Assembly: GCA_900107365.1 (NCBI GenBank)
Contig: FNPS01000005.1
Span: forward strand, 124,001-188,000
DNA: 64,000 nucleotides
Origin: Flavobacterium aquidurense
Lineage (GTDB): Bacteria; Bacteroidota; Bacteroidia; Flavobacteriales; Flavobacteriaceae
Reading direction: 5' to 3'
The position numbers and the translations under genes are program-made. This document shows, piece after piece, positions 8,929-17,676 of this stretch; positions within the stretch are counted from its first letter, which is position 1; each line of letters begins with the position of its first letter. Below the pieces are notes generated by a model. That model did no database searches, had not been told where the DNA came from, and saw only the letters and a list, made by a program, of their open reading frames with translations.

Positions 8929-10194
8929 GTCGAAGCCGATATCTTTTCTAAAATACATCTTATCAAAATTTAGTTTATCTATATTTTGGTAAGATTTTTT
9001 TATGGCCTGTTGGAAATCGTCTCCGTATGATGTTACAGTTAATACACGTCCTCCATTACTAACGACATTTTCGTTATCTAATTTTGTTCCTGCATGAAAA
9101 ACGATAGAATCTGTAATGTTTTCTAATCCTGTAATTACTTTTCCTTTTTCAAATTCTTCAGGATATCCGCCAGAAACAACCATAATTGTAGTGGCACTTC
9201 TTGGATCAACTTCTAATTCGAAAGTATCTAACTTTTGATCTGCCACAGACTGGAACAATGCTACTAAATCAGATTTTAATCTTGGAACCACAACCTCAGT
9301 TTCAGGATCACCCATTCTAACATTGTATTCGATAACAATTGGTTCGTTTTTTACATTGATCAAACCAATGAAAACAAATCCTTTATATTCGATTCCGTCT
9401 TTCTGGAAACCTTCAATTGTTGGTTTAACGATGCGGGTTTCGATTTTTTCCATCAAAACAGCATCAACATAAGGAACTGGAGAAACAGCTCCCATTCCGC
9501 CTGTATTTAAACCTGTGTCTCCTTCGCCAATACGTTTGTAATCTTTTGCTGTCGGAAGGATTTTATAGCTTTTACCGTCCGTTAAAACGAAACAGCTTAA
9601 TTCGATACCATCCAAAAATTCTTCAATAACCACTTTTGAACTTGCAGCACCAAATTTTTCATGAACCAACATGTTTCTTAATTCCGTTTTTGCCTCTTCA
9701 AGATCCTGAATAATCAAAACTCCTTTTCCAGCCGCTAGTCCATCTGCTTTTAAAACGTATGGAGGTTGTAAAGTTTCTAAGAAAGCACATCCTTTTTCAA
9801 CTGTTTCGGCAGTAAAACTATCATAAGCTGCTGTTGGAATGTTATGTTTCATTAGGAATTCTTTTGCGAATTCTTTACTTCCTTCTAGTTGAGCACCTAA
9901 TTTTGATGGCCCAATAACCGGGATATGATTTAAACTTTCGTCGTTTTTAAAATAATCGTAAATACCTTTTACCAACGGATCTTCAGGTCCAACGACTACC
10001 ATTTTTACATTTTCTTTTAGTACAAATGCTTTTATGGCATCAAAATCGGTTGGAGACATGTCAACATTTGTAGCAATTCCAGCCGTTCCTGCATTTCCTG
10101 GTGCAACAAAAAGTTTTTCGCAAAGCGGACTCTGAATCATTTTCCACGCAAAAGCATGCTCTCTTCCGCCTGATCCCAATAATAAAATTGTCAT
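8920..10194 (-). CDS. purD: Phosphoribosylamine-glycine ligase
   Basis: A 424-residue ATP-grasp enzyme for the second step of purine synthesis: 5-phosphoribosylamine plus glycine plus ATP gives GAR. The N-terminus carries LLLGSGGREHAFAWK. The ATP-grasp core contains LKADGLAAGKGV, VVIEEFLDGIELS and the metal-binding stretch EYNVRMGDPETE. Length is normal for the family. It is transcribed alone from about 10194, and its end overlaps the DUF6341 end by 9 bp. Confidence 0.95.
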   Translation of the reverse strand: MTILLLGSGGREHAFAWKMIQSPLCEKLFVAPGNAGTAGIATNVDMSPTDFDAIKAFVLKENVKMVVVGPEDPLVKGIYDYFKNDESLNHIPVIGPSKLGAQLEGSKEFAKEFLMKHNIPTAAYDSFTAETVEKGCAFLETLQPPYVLKADGLAAGKGVLIIQDLEEAKTELRNMLVHEKFGAASSKVVIEEFLDGIELSCFVLTDGKSYKILPTAKDYKRIGEGDTGLNTGGMGAVSPVPYVDAVLMEKIETRIVKPTIEGFQKDGIEYKGFVFIGLINVKNEPIVIEYNVRMGDPETEVVVPRLKSDLVALFQSVADQKLDTFELEVDPRSATTIMVVSGGYPEEFEKGKVITGLENITDSIVFHAGTKLDNENVVSNGGRVLTVTSYGDDFQQAIKKSYQNIDKLNFDKMYFRKDIGFDLL

Positions 10195-10309
10195 GGTATA
10201 GTTGTATTTAGTTGTGGTGCAAAAATAATTGCTTTTGCACGTAAAAAATAATTAAATCTTAAAAAGTTCGTGATTCTTCTCTGTTAGTAGTTGGATAATA
10301 TTATTTTTG

Positions 10310-11641
10310 ATGAAAATTAATCTTCCAAAAATGATTTCTCTTTTCGATATTTCCCTTCAATTAAATGGTTTTCAGATAAAGAAAGCAAAAACTGAATTGG
10401 ACCGAATTGTGAATTTATCTGAAGAAGATTATGCCGTTTTCCTTCAAAATAAAAAAGAGGAAATCGTTGCTTTTCATTTGCAAAACAATGTCTTTTATCA
10501 GGAATTAGTTGGAAATAAAACGATTCCAACATGGGAAGATTTACCCATTCTGAACAAACAAAATCTACAGAAACCGCTCGCAGAAAGACTTTCAAAAGGA
10601 TATACTTTAAAAAACGTCTACCTCAACAAAACATCCGGATCCAGCGGAACTCCTTTTGTTTTTGCCAAAGACAAATATTCGCACGCTTTAACCTGGGCTT
10701 CGAACATTATGCGTTTTGGCTGGTTTAATATTGATTTTAATCATTCCTATCAGGCTCGTTTTTATGGCATTCCAATGGATTTTGTTGGATATCAAAAAGA
10801 ACGTTTTAAAGATTTTTTAAGCCGACGTTTTCGTTTTCCAGTTTTTGATTTGTCTGATGTAGTTCTGGAAAAATTTCTGCAGAAATTCAAAACCAAAAAA
10901 TTCGATTACCTCAACGGTTATACCAGCTCTATTGTATTGTTTGCGAAATATTTAGAACAAAAAAACATTATTCTAAAAGAAATCTGTCCGACATTAAAAG
11001 CTTGTTTTGTTACTTCGGAAATGCTTTTTGAATCGGATAAAAAACTTTTGGAAAAACAATTCGGTATTCCGATCATCAACGAATACGGCGCTTCAGAATT
11101 GGATTTAATTGCTTTTGAAAATCCAGAGGGCGAATGGCAAGTGAATGCCGAAACACTTTTTGTTGAGATTTTAGATGAAAATAACAAAGTTCTCCCTTAC
11201 GGGGAAGAAGGCCGAATTGTGATTACTTCTTTATTCAATAATGCGAATCCTTTTATTAGATATGAAATTGGCGACATCGGAATTTTAGATGAAAAAAGTA
11301 CGCCACAAAAACCAATTTTAAAGAAATTAATTGGAAGAACAAACGACGTTGCGATTTTGCCAACCGGAAAAAAATCGCCTGGATTGACTTTCTATTACGT
11401 AACCAAAAGCATTATTGAAGACGATGGAAATGTTAAAGAATTTATCATCAAACAAACCAAATTAGATACCTTCGAAATTGAATATGTTTCTGAAAAAGAA
11501 CTACATTCGGAACAAATTCAAAAAATTGAAGAAGCGATTTCCTTATATCTTGAACCCAATTTAAACTTCACTTTTACCCGAAAAAAAGTTCTGGAAAGAA
11601 CCAATCGAGGAAAATTAAAGCAATTTAAATCGTATCTATAA
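10310..11641 (+). CDS. PaaK/CapK-like adenylate-forming ligase
   Basis: A 443-residue member of the phenylacetate-CoA ligase/CapK branch of the adenylate-forming superfamily. The phosphate-binding loop is TSGSSGTP at 108-115. EYGASE and RYEIGDIG are the other core motifs, and IGRTNDVAILPTGKK leads into the small C-terminal domain. The start is ATG at 10310, preceded by an in-frame TTG. CapK-type proteins recur in capsule loci, and the genes that follow make surface polysaccharide. It probably activates a carboxylic acid used for acyl or amino-acid decoration, but the substrate is unknown. Confidence 0.75.
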   Translation: MKINLPKMISLFDISLQLNGFQIKKAKTELDRIVNLSEEDYAVFLQNKKEEIVAFHLQNNVFYQELVGNKTIPTWEDLPILNKQNLQKPLAERLSKGYTLKNVYLNKTSGSSGTPFVFAKDKYSHALTWASNIMRFGWFNIDFNHSYQARFYGIPMDFVGYQKERFKDFLSRRFRFPVFDLSDVVLEKFLQKFKTKKFDYLNGYTSSIVLFAKYLEQKNIILKEICPTLKACFVTSEMLFESDKKLLEKQFGIPIINEYGASELDLIAFENPEGEWQVNAETLFVEILDENNKVLPYGEEGRIVITSLFNNANPFIRYEIGDIGILDEKSTPQKPILKKLIGRTNDVAILPTGKKSPGLTFYYVTKSIIEDDGNVKEFIIKQTKLDTFEIEYVSEKELHSEQIQKIEEAISLYLEPNLNFTFTRKKVLERTNRGKLKQFKSYL

Positions 11642-11655
11642 TATAAATAAAATCT

Positions 11656-11663
11656 TACATTTG
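11656..11663 (+). promoter_or_regulatory. -7 element of the ORF6N gene
   Basis: TACATTTG fits TAnnTTTG and lies 19 bp before the ATG, so the gene has its own promoter and a very short leader. No TTG is found at the expected -33 spacing. Confidence 0.45.
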
Positions 11664-11682
11664 TTTTTATTAATAAAAACTC

Positions 11683-12213
11683 ATGGACGATCAATCTTTG
11701 CTCTCAGAAGAAACAATTTCAAACAAAATATATTTTATCCGCGGTCAAAAAGTTATGCTTGATAGTGATTTGGCATTGCTGTACGGCATTGAGACAAAAG
11801 TTCTAAAACAATCAGTAAAAAGAAATTTATCCAGATTTCCAGAAGATTTCATGTTTGAACTTACTAAGATAGAATATGATTCTTCAAGGTCACAAATTGT
11901 GACCTTGAAGAATGGACGAGGATCTAATTTGAAATATCTTCCTTATGCATTTACTGAACATGGTATTTTAATGCTTTCAAGTATCTTGAAAAGCGACAAA
12001 GCCATTCAAACCAATATTCAAATCATGCGCATTTTCACGAAAGTGAGACAAATGCTTTTGGATACAACCGAAATTAAAGTTGATATTCTTCAGATTCAAA
12101 AGAAATTGGAGAATCATGATAAAAACATCGAATTGGTTTTCTCTTATTTGGATGAATTGACAGAGAAAAAAGAAAACGAAAGTGAAAGAGTAAAAATTGG
12201 ATATAAGAAATAA
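11683..12213 (+). CDS. ORF6N domain DNA-binding protein
   Basis: A 176-residue protein with an N-terminal ORF6N domain, a phage- and mobile-element-type DNA-binding domain related to KilA-N/BRO. Visible family motifs are IYFIRGQKVMLDSDLALLYG (about residues 16-35), the VKRNLSRFPEDFMFEL stretch, and YLPYAFTEHGILMLSS. The C-terminal third is a coiled coil (about 130-172). Codons 66-77 are written in a 33-bp near-perfect palindrome, and three variant copies of that block follow the gene. It sits alone between a CapK-like gene and a convergent GT2 gene, an insertion-like position inside a polysaccharide region. Role not established; it could bind its own palindrome. Confidence 0.85.
   Translation: MDDQSLLSEETISNKIYFIRGQKVMLDSDLALLYGIETKVLKQSVKRNLSRFPEDFMFELTKIEYDSSRSQIVTLKNGRGSNLKYLPYAFTEHGILMLSSILKSDKAIQTNIQIMRIFTKVRQMLLDTTEIKVDILQIQKKLENHDKNIELVFSYLDELTEKKENESERVKIGYKK
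11880..11912. repeat. 33-bp coding palindrome (unit A) inside the ORF6N gene
   Basis: Arms of 16 bp, TTCTTCAAGGTCACAA and its exact complement, surround one central A. The palindrome encodes residues 66-77, including SRSQIVTLKN. Confidence 0.95.
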
Positions 12214-12217
12214 TTGG

Positions 12218-12236
12218 AGGTCGCAATTTGCAACCT
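12218..12236. repeat. Palindrome unit B downstream of ORF6N
   Basis: AGGTCGCAA, a central T, then TTGCAACCT, with one mismatch between the arms. Read in one frame it gives RSQFATLN, the same protein segment as unit A. Confidence 0.75.
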
Positions 12237-12248
12237 TAAACAGCAATT

Positions 12249-12273
12249 TTGAAGTCGCAATTTGCGACCTCAA
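12249..12273. repeat. Palindrome unit C downstream of ORF6N
   Basis: TTGAAGTCGCAA, a central T, then TTGCGACCTCAA, with one mismatch. One frame reads SQFATSR, a common form of the ORF6N motif. Confidence 0.8.
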
Positions 12274-12295
12274 GATTTAATAACTATATCAAGAA

Positions 12296-12328
12296 TTCTT
12301 CAAGGTCGCAAATTGCGACCTTGAAGAA
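12296..12328. repeat. Palindrome unit D downstream of ORF6N
   Basis: A perfect 33-bp palindrome with arms TTCTTCAAGGTCGCAA around a central A. It equals unit A except for two symmetric changes, and one frame reads SRSQIATLKN. It ends two bases before the stop of the convergent GT2 gene and may also act as its terminator. Confidence 0.9.
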
Positions 12329-12330
12329 CA

Positions 12331-13098
12331 CTAAATCTTCTTTATATATCGGGGTTTGATAAACAACTGACTAAATAAAAAGCGCACCATCAACAAAACA
12401 GAAAACACAAAATTAAAACCATGAAATTCTCTGTAAACTCCAAAGTTGTGTTTGATCAATTTGAACTTTGATGATGAAATTGAATCTTTTCTGATTCTAT
12501 AAAATGCTAAAGATTCCGGAACTGGTTTTGTAACCTGAATTTGTTTTAAAATCGTAAGCCACAAACGCCAATCTTGTCTTTTTTGTGTGGCTTCAATTAC
12601 AATTTTACAGAAATAATCTGCGTCGTAAATGGCGGTTAAATTGCCAACGTAATTGCAAAAAAAGAGTTCGTCGTAACTTAAATTTAATGGTGCTTCTACC
12701 CTTCTTTTTAAAGAATTTCCTTCTTCATCAATACAGTCGTAAAAACTAAAAGTAAACGGTAAATTATTTGTTTTTAAAAACTCGACCTGTTTTTCTAATT
12801 TATTTGGAAACCACAAATCATCAGCATCTAAATAAGCAATATATTTCCCAACTGCTTTTTCTAAAGCTATATTACGTGCAAAACCATTTCCTGAATTTTT
12901 TTCTAATTTAAACAGTTTTATTCTACTGTCTTTTTCGGCAAAATCAGAAATAATCTTTACGGTTTCATCCGTAGAAGCATCATCAACCAAAATCATTTCC
13001 CAGTTTTGGTACGTTTGATTTTTAACTGATTTTAAAGTTTCTGTAATGAACTTTTCAGCATTGTAAGTTGGCGTTATAATAGAAACTAATTCACTCAT
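12331..13098 (-). CDS. Glycosyltransferase family 2
   Basis: A 255-residue GT-A enzyme that should transfer a sugar from a nucleotide donor during surface polysaccharide synthesis at the cytoplasmic face. The nucleotide-binding start SIITPTYNAEKFI, VDDASTDET, and the DXD-type metal site YLDADDLW at about residues 92-99 are clear. The C-terminus carries hydrophobic segments suggesting membrane association. The start ATG at 13098 lies 12 bp after the stop of the preceding epimerase gene, so the two are likely co-transcribed. Donor and acceptor are unknown. Confidence 0.9.
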   Translation of the reverse strand: MSELVSIITPTYNAEKFITETLKSVKNQTYQNWEMILVDDASTDETVKIISDFAEKDSRIKLFKLEKNSGNGFARNIALEKAVGKYIAYLDADDLWFPNKLEKQVEFLKTNNLPFTFSFYDCIDEEGNSLKRRVEAPLNLSYDELFFCNYVGNLTAIYDADYFCKIVIEATQKRQDWRLWLTILKQIQVTKPVPESLAFYRIRKDSISSSKFKLIKHNFGVYREFHGFNFVFSVLLMVRFLFSQLFIKPRYIKKI

Positions 13099-13110
13099 TA
13101 ACGCTTGCGA

Positions 13111-14094
13111 TTATTTTATATAGCTTGAAAAGTCTTTGTGTTCTTCCTTAGAAAGTTCTTCGGGCGACAATGATCTGAAATAATCATACGTAATTTTCAT
13201 TCCTTCAGAACGGCTTACTTTCGCTTCCCAATCTAATAATTCCTTTGCTTTTGTAGTGTCTGGCTGACGTTGTAAGGGATCATTTATTGGCAATGGATGA
13301 TAAACTACTTTCTGGTTCGTTCCAGTCAATTTAATGATTTCTTCAGCGAAATCCTTAATTGTGATTTCGTCCGGATTTCCAATATTGACAGGATAAACAT
13401 AATCTGAATGCAATAATCTGAAAATACCTTCTACCTGATCGTCTACATAGCAAAAAGAACGCGTTTGCATTCCGTCTCCAAAAATCGTTAAATCTTCTCC
13501 GCGCAAAGCTTGTCCGATAAAAGCCGGAATAACACGTCCGTCATTTAATCGCATTCTTGGTCCGTAAGTATTAAAAATACGCACTATTCTGGTTTCTACG
13601 CCATGAAAAGTGTGGTATGCCATTGTGATCGATTCCTGAAAACGTTTGGCTTCGTCGTAAACCCCTCGAGGGCCAATCGTATTTACGTTTCCGTAGTATT
13701 CTTCCGTTTGGGGATGAACTAAAGGATCTCCATAAACTTCCGAAGTTGAAGCAATCAGGATTCTTGCTTTTTTAACACGAGCTAATCCTAATAAATTATG
13801 TGTTCCTAGTGATCCTACTTTCAAAGTCTGAATCGGAATTTTTAAATAATCTATTGGACTTGCTGGCGAAGCAAAATGCAAAATATAATCTAAATCACCC
13901 GGAATGTGAACAAATTTAGTGATGTCGTGATGATAAAATTCAAAGTTTTCTAACTTAAATAAATGCTCAATATTTTTAAGATCTCCCGTAATCAGATTGT
14001 CCATTCCAATGACAAAATAGCCTTCTTTAATAAATCGGTCACACAAATGTGATCCTAAAAATCCTGCTGCTCCGGTAATAAGTATTCTTTTCAT
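13111..14094 (-). CDS. UDP-glucuronate decarboxylase-type SDR (UXS-like)
   Basis: A 327-residue extended short-chain dehydrogenase/reductase. It has the NAD-binding GAAGFLG at 8-14, STSEVYGDP near 116-124, the catalytic Tyr146 and Lys150 in YDEAKR, and [10 protein letters not shown]. The combination matches UDP-glucuronate decarboxylase, which makes UDP-xylose, better than plain epimerases. The frame extends upstream to 14142, but the ATG at 14094 starts directly at the Rossmann strand MKRILITG and is preferred. It is followed by a GT2 gene. A dTDP-glucose dehydratase-like function is a less likely alternative. Confidence 0.82.
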   Translation of the reverse strand: MKRILITGAAGFLGSHLCDRFIKEGYFVIGMDNLITGDLKNIEHLFKLENFEFYHHDITKFVHIPGDLDYILHFASPASPIDYLKIPIQTLKVGSLGTHNLLGLARVKKARILIASTSEVYGDPLVHPQTEEYYGNVNTIGPRGVYDEAKRFQESITMAYHTFHGVETRIVRIFNTYGPRMRLNDGRVIPAFIGQALRGEDLTIFGDGMQTRSFCYVDDQVEGIFRLLHSDYVYPVNIGNPDEITIKDFAEEIIKLTGTNQKVVYHPLPINDPLQRQPDTTKAKELLDWEAKVSRSEGMKITYDYFRSLSPEELSKEEHKDFSSYIK

Positions 14095-14275
14095 AATTGA
14101 TTTAATTGAACATTTTTGAATTTTATTTTGCACAAAATTCAAGATAGAGGCACAAATGTAATAAAATATCTGACCTTTAAATTGTACTTGAAATCATATC
14201 TCAAAAGAAGTTTTATCTTTTCAGAAAATTATTAAACTCATTTATCTATTTTTACCCCCAACTAAATCCACTGTT

Positions 14276-15352
14276 TTGAAAGTTGTACATATTATTGAAG
14301 CTCTTGGTGGCGGCGTTTATACATATTTTAGAGATTTATCAACTTTCTTTGGAGATGATGAAATAAACAAAAACATTGAAACCACTATTGTTTATAGCGG
14401 CAATCGAAAAGAAATTGACGCCCAAAAAATAAAATCTGAATTCTCAAACGGTGTTAACCTGATTCAGGTCAATATGGTTCGGGAGTTTTCTCCTATACAG
14501 GATTTAAAATCTGCTTATCAATTAGTCAAAGAACTCAAAAAAATCAATCCTGATGTTATTCATCTTCATTCTTCAAAAGCAGGTGTTTTAGGCAGGGTTG
14601 CTTATTTTTTCTTATTCAGCAAAAAAAAACTATTTTACACACCCCACGGTTACTCTTTTTTAAGAACTGATACATCAAAAACCGTTCGAAAAATATACTG
14701 GTTTATTGAAAAGAGTTTTCAGGTTTTATTTGGAGGAACAATTGTGGCCTGCGGAGATACTGAACTCGAAATAGCAAAAAAAATAGGCGATTCAAGATTG
14801 GTGAGAAACGGTATTGACATCGCGAATGTTCAGGAACATTTTGCACCTGATCAAAACGAAAAACTAACCATTGGAATTATGGCCAGAATCACGGCTGCCA
14901 GAAATCCTGAACAGTTTAACCAAATCGCTTTAAAGTTCCCGGACTTTAATTTTGTCTGGATTGGAGATGGTGAATTAAGACCTTTGATTACTGCTCCAAA
15001 CATACGAATTACGGGTTGGATTTTAGATAGAAAAACAGTTTTAAAAGAACTAAACAACATTGATATTTATATGCAAATTTCGCTTTGGGAAGGATTGCCA
15101 ATCGCCGTTCTTGAAGCAATGGCACTTCAAAAACCGGTAATCGCTACTAATATCATTGGAAATAAAGATGCTGTTTTGCATAACAAAACTGGCTTTCTTT
15201 TTACGGATGTATCTGAACTAGAAAGCTTTTTTGAAATTTTAAAAGATCCAAAAACAAGATCGGAATTTGGAGAAAATGCTTTGGCGAGATGTCACGATTT
15301 ATTCGATAAAAATCAAAATTTTAAACAACTGCTGGCACTTTATCAAGAGTAA
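14276..15352 (+). CDS. Glycosyltransferase family 4
   Basis: A 358-residue GT-B enzyme. It begins KVVHIIEALGGGVYTYF, with the acceptor-domain glycine loop at the start. The donor domain has LTIGIMARITAARNPEQF and WEGLPIAVLEAMALQKPVIA, the EX7E-type signature of GT4. The start codon is TTG at 14276; no in-frame ATG lies near and the conserved N-terminal strand begins immediately, so the TTG is convincing. It is on the opposite strand to most of the cluster. Its last 32 bp overlap the end of the convergent O-antigen ligase gene. Confidence 0.87.
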   Translation: MKVVHIIEALGGGVYTYFRDLSTFFGDDEINKNIETTIVYSGNRKEIDAQKIKSEFSNGVNLIQVNMVREFSPIQDLKSAYQLVKELKKINPDVIHLHSSKAGVLGRVAYFFLFSKKKLFYTPHGYSFLRTDTSKTVRKIYWFIEKSFQVLFGGTIVACGDTELEIAKKIGDSRLVRNGIDIANVQEHFAPDQNEKLTIGIMARITAARNPEQFNQIALKFPDFNFVWIGDGELRPLITAPNIRITGWILDRKTVLKELNNIDIYMQISLWEGLPIAVLEAMALQKPVIATNIIGNKDAVLHNKTGFLFTDVSELESFFEILKDPKTRSEFGENALARCHDLFDKNQNFKQLLALYQE

Positions 15353-16625
15353 TTTTTTGCTGCAGCCAATAACTCCCAAAAATAGAAAACCATAATCCGC
15401 TAAAGGCAATGCCGTCGAAGCGGAGTAAAAAATCATCTGTTAGATTTGAGGTAAAAAAGATTAGAAAAAACGAAAGTATCATTGCATTTTTTAAATCGTA
15501 GCCTAAATAACCGATGGTGAAAATATAAAGAAAAACCACAAAAGGCCCGAGAATACCAAACTTCAATAAAAAATCAAGAAACTGATTGTGAGTAGGAAAT
15601 TCGTATTTGGCTAAAAATTGCTGATTGGTTGCCTTATAATATTTGTTTAGCTCCGGTTTTCCGTCTGAGGCGCCAACACCAAAAGGAAGGTTTTTAACAG
15701 ACAATTCCCAAGCTGATTTCCAGATCGAAACCCTTGTTACCAACGAATTAAAAACCTTGATTTCAGGATGGTCAATTTCATCCAATTTTCCCACTTTGTC
15801 CATATAGGCAAAAGTTACTGAAGAATATTTCTCTTTCATATAAGGATTCTTCTGAACAAAGAAAAAGGTAATTCCACCTAACAAAACAAGAACAGCGGCA
15901 GCCGTTATAGCGATTTTTTTTGTGTTGAACTTCGATCTGATTTCAAAAAAGAAAACAATTAAAAATCCAATTAAAACATTGATCAGTGCCATTCTCGTAT
16001 TCACAAAAAGCACAAAGAAAAACGACAGTAAAAAAACAATAAAACGAGCCATTTTAACTATTGTTTTTTCCTGATTTCTGAAGCTTTCAAAAATAAAATA
16101 GAGCGCACAAACTGATACAAAGGCCAAGTGCATGTTTAAGGCCGGAGCATGAATACCAATGCTGTCTGCGAATTGATACCCCATTTCCCATAAATCGATT
16201 CCATTCAAATATTTATTCATCAATTCAGGATAAATAATTAGAAACCTCAGAAAGAAAAACAACATAATCAACGTTGTAACAATCGCATATGTCTTTGCTA
16301 TTTTAAAAAAATTTACGCGCTGATAATTTCCAATAATAAACAAAGGGAAAATCAACAACGAAGTACTTTTTTCTATTGCTTTTAATCCTTTAGCAAAAGA
16401 ATCATTGTTCCAAAACATCAGTAATTCCAATAAAACTGGTGATGCTATACAAGCTATTAAAATCAATGACGTTTTACTGTAATTTAATTTTTTTAGAAAA
16501 ATCAAATTAAATGCGGCAAACAAAATAATCAGCAAGGAACATGGTTTCCTGAAAATCATCGCGACAGCAATCAAACACAAAAAAACATGCAAGATTTTAT
16601 TGAAGTTCTTTTCGGAAATGTTCAT
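15321..16625 (-). CDS. O-antigen ligase family protein
   Basis: A membrane protein of about 434 residues with some ten to twelve hydrophobic segments and one large loop between the later ones, at about residues 255-355. The loop contains SVTFAYMDKVGKLD and FGVGASDGKPELNKYY and leads into FPTHNQFLDFLLKFG, the Wzy_C/WaaL signature. Such proteins join O-antigen to lipid A-core or polymerise repeat units in the periplasm. The ATG at 16625 is chosen over an upstream TTG at 16637. It overlaps the upstream EpsG-like gene by 29 bp, so translation is probably coupled. It also overlaps the convergent GT4 gene. Confidence 0.85.
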   Translation of the reverse strand: MNISEKNFNKILHVFLCLIAVAMIFRKPCSLLIILFAAFNLIFLKKLNYSKTSLILIACIASPVLLELLMFWNNDSFAKGLKAIEKSTSLLIFPLFIIGNYQRVNFFKIAKTYAIVTTLIMLFFFLRFLIIYPELMNKYLNGIDLWEMGYQFADSIGIHAPALNMHLAFVSVCALYFIFESFRNQEKTIVKMARFIVFLLSFFFVLFVNTRMALINVLIGFLIVFFFEIRSKFNTKKIAITAAAVLVLLGGITFFFVQKNPYMKEKYSSVTFAYMDKVGKLDEIDHPEIKVFNSLVTRVSIWKSAWELSVKNLPFGVGASDGKPELNKYYKATNQQFLAKYEFPTHNQFLDFLLKFGILGPFVVFLYIFTIGYLGYDLKNAMILSFFLIFFTSNLTDDFLLRFDGIAFSGLWFSIFGSYWLQQKITLDKVPAVV

Positions 16626-17661
16626 AGTATAACGCAAAATAAATTAAAGGAAAAATACCGATCTTATGTCGAATCGCCGAACCTAAATCAGGTTCAAAAA
16701 CGCCTTGAAGAATAAAAAAAGAAAACAAAATGAACATAATTAAAAGTTCATAGCGGTACTTTTTTCGTTCTTTTAAACATTTAGAAAATCGGACTAATAA
16801 AATATAAAACAACAAAAGTTGCCAAATTATAAAAATGATAATTTGAGGCGAAAGTATGTGTTTAAAACCATTTAACGGAAGATTTACGGTAAAAAATCCA
16901 TAAAAAATGCCAATGATTTCTCCATACCAGTTGTCTGTTTTTACTGGTGATGTAATAATTGAATTGGCATCTGATGAAGCCAATCTGGTACTGTTTACCA
17001 CTTCCCTACTAATTTCAGAAAAATATTTGCCTTTTAAAACACCGTAACTTAACGATAAAAAGACAGCGATAAGCACGCCATAGAAAATTGTTGTTATGGT
17101 TTTATTTTTAAAATTAATAAAACTCACCAAGTACATACCGCCGCCAACAACAGGTATTAAAGCGAAATAAGGACGGTATAAAGCTCCGAAAACAATTAAT
17201 AGTAATGTAGAAAGGATAATGGTTTTTCTATAGGAAAATCGTTCGTTTTTGCAAAGGAAAATAAGTATTGCTATAAACAAGTACGTAATAAATTCTTTTG
17301 ATGGCATTGAGATGAAAATCGCAATCATAAAAATGCTCAAATACACTAAGAGATTTTTAATGTTTACTTTTTCGAAATTCTCAGGAATTCCAATTTTATA
17401 TAAAATATACATTAAAATTGGAAACTGTATGAGTGCAATTATTGGGAAAGGCAGATAGCGGAAACCTATAATTTTATAGAACAAAATCGTTAACGGATAA
17501 CTTCCAAAATAGCCAATTTCATTATACTTGTCATAGATAATAATGGCTGTATCGTAGAAAAATTTGGGAGGTAAAACAAAAAAAGCCAAAACCGCCACAA
17601 CTAAATTAGCTGAGGCAATAAGCAAAAATGCCGCGGTACTTTTTTTGATTAATAATTTCAT
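16597..17661 (-). CDS. EpsG-like polysaccharide polymerase membrane protein
   Basis: A 354-residue protein with about nine to ten membrane segments. It resembles EpsG/Wzy-like proteins that polymerise polysaccharide repeat units: YDKYNEIGYFGSYPLT near the N-terminus, FISMPSKEFITYLFIA in the middle and HKIGIFPLIYFALYYEH at the end. It lies 15 bp after the GT2 gene and overlaps the next gene by 29 bp, so it is part of the operon. With the neighbouring O-antigen ligase it could divide labour as polymerase and ligase. The family call is from pattern only. Confidence 0.65.
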   Translation of the reverse strand: MKLLIKKSTAAFLLIASANLVVAVLAFFVLPPKFFYDTAIIIYDKYNEIGYFGSYPLTILFYKIIGFRYLPFPIIALIQFPILMYILYKIGIPENFEKVNIKNLLVYLSIFMIAIFISMPSKEFITYLFIAILIFLCKNERFSYRKTIILSTLLLIVFGALYRPYFALIPVVGGGMYLVSFINFKNKTITTIFYGVLIAVFLSLSYGVLKGKYFSEISREVVNSTRLASSDANSIITSPVKTDNWYGEIIGIFYGFFTVNLPLNGFKHILSPQIIIFIIWQLLLFYILLVRFSKCLKERKKYRYELLIMFILFSFFILQGVFEPDLGSAIRHKIGIFPLIYFALYYEHFRKELQ

Positions 17662-17676
17662 ATTTCTATTTGTAAT

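Noticed and set aside
11977..12273. A minus-strand open frame starting MRSQIATSK opposite the end of the ORF6N gene
   Set aside because: It lies over the coding strand of ORF6N and its first codons are only the reverse reading of palindrome unit C, which is symmetric. No family signal follows.
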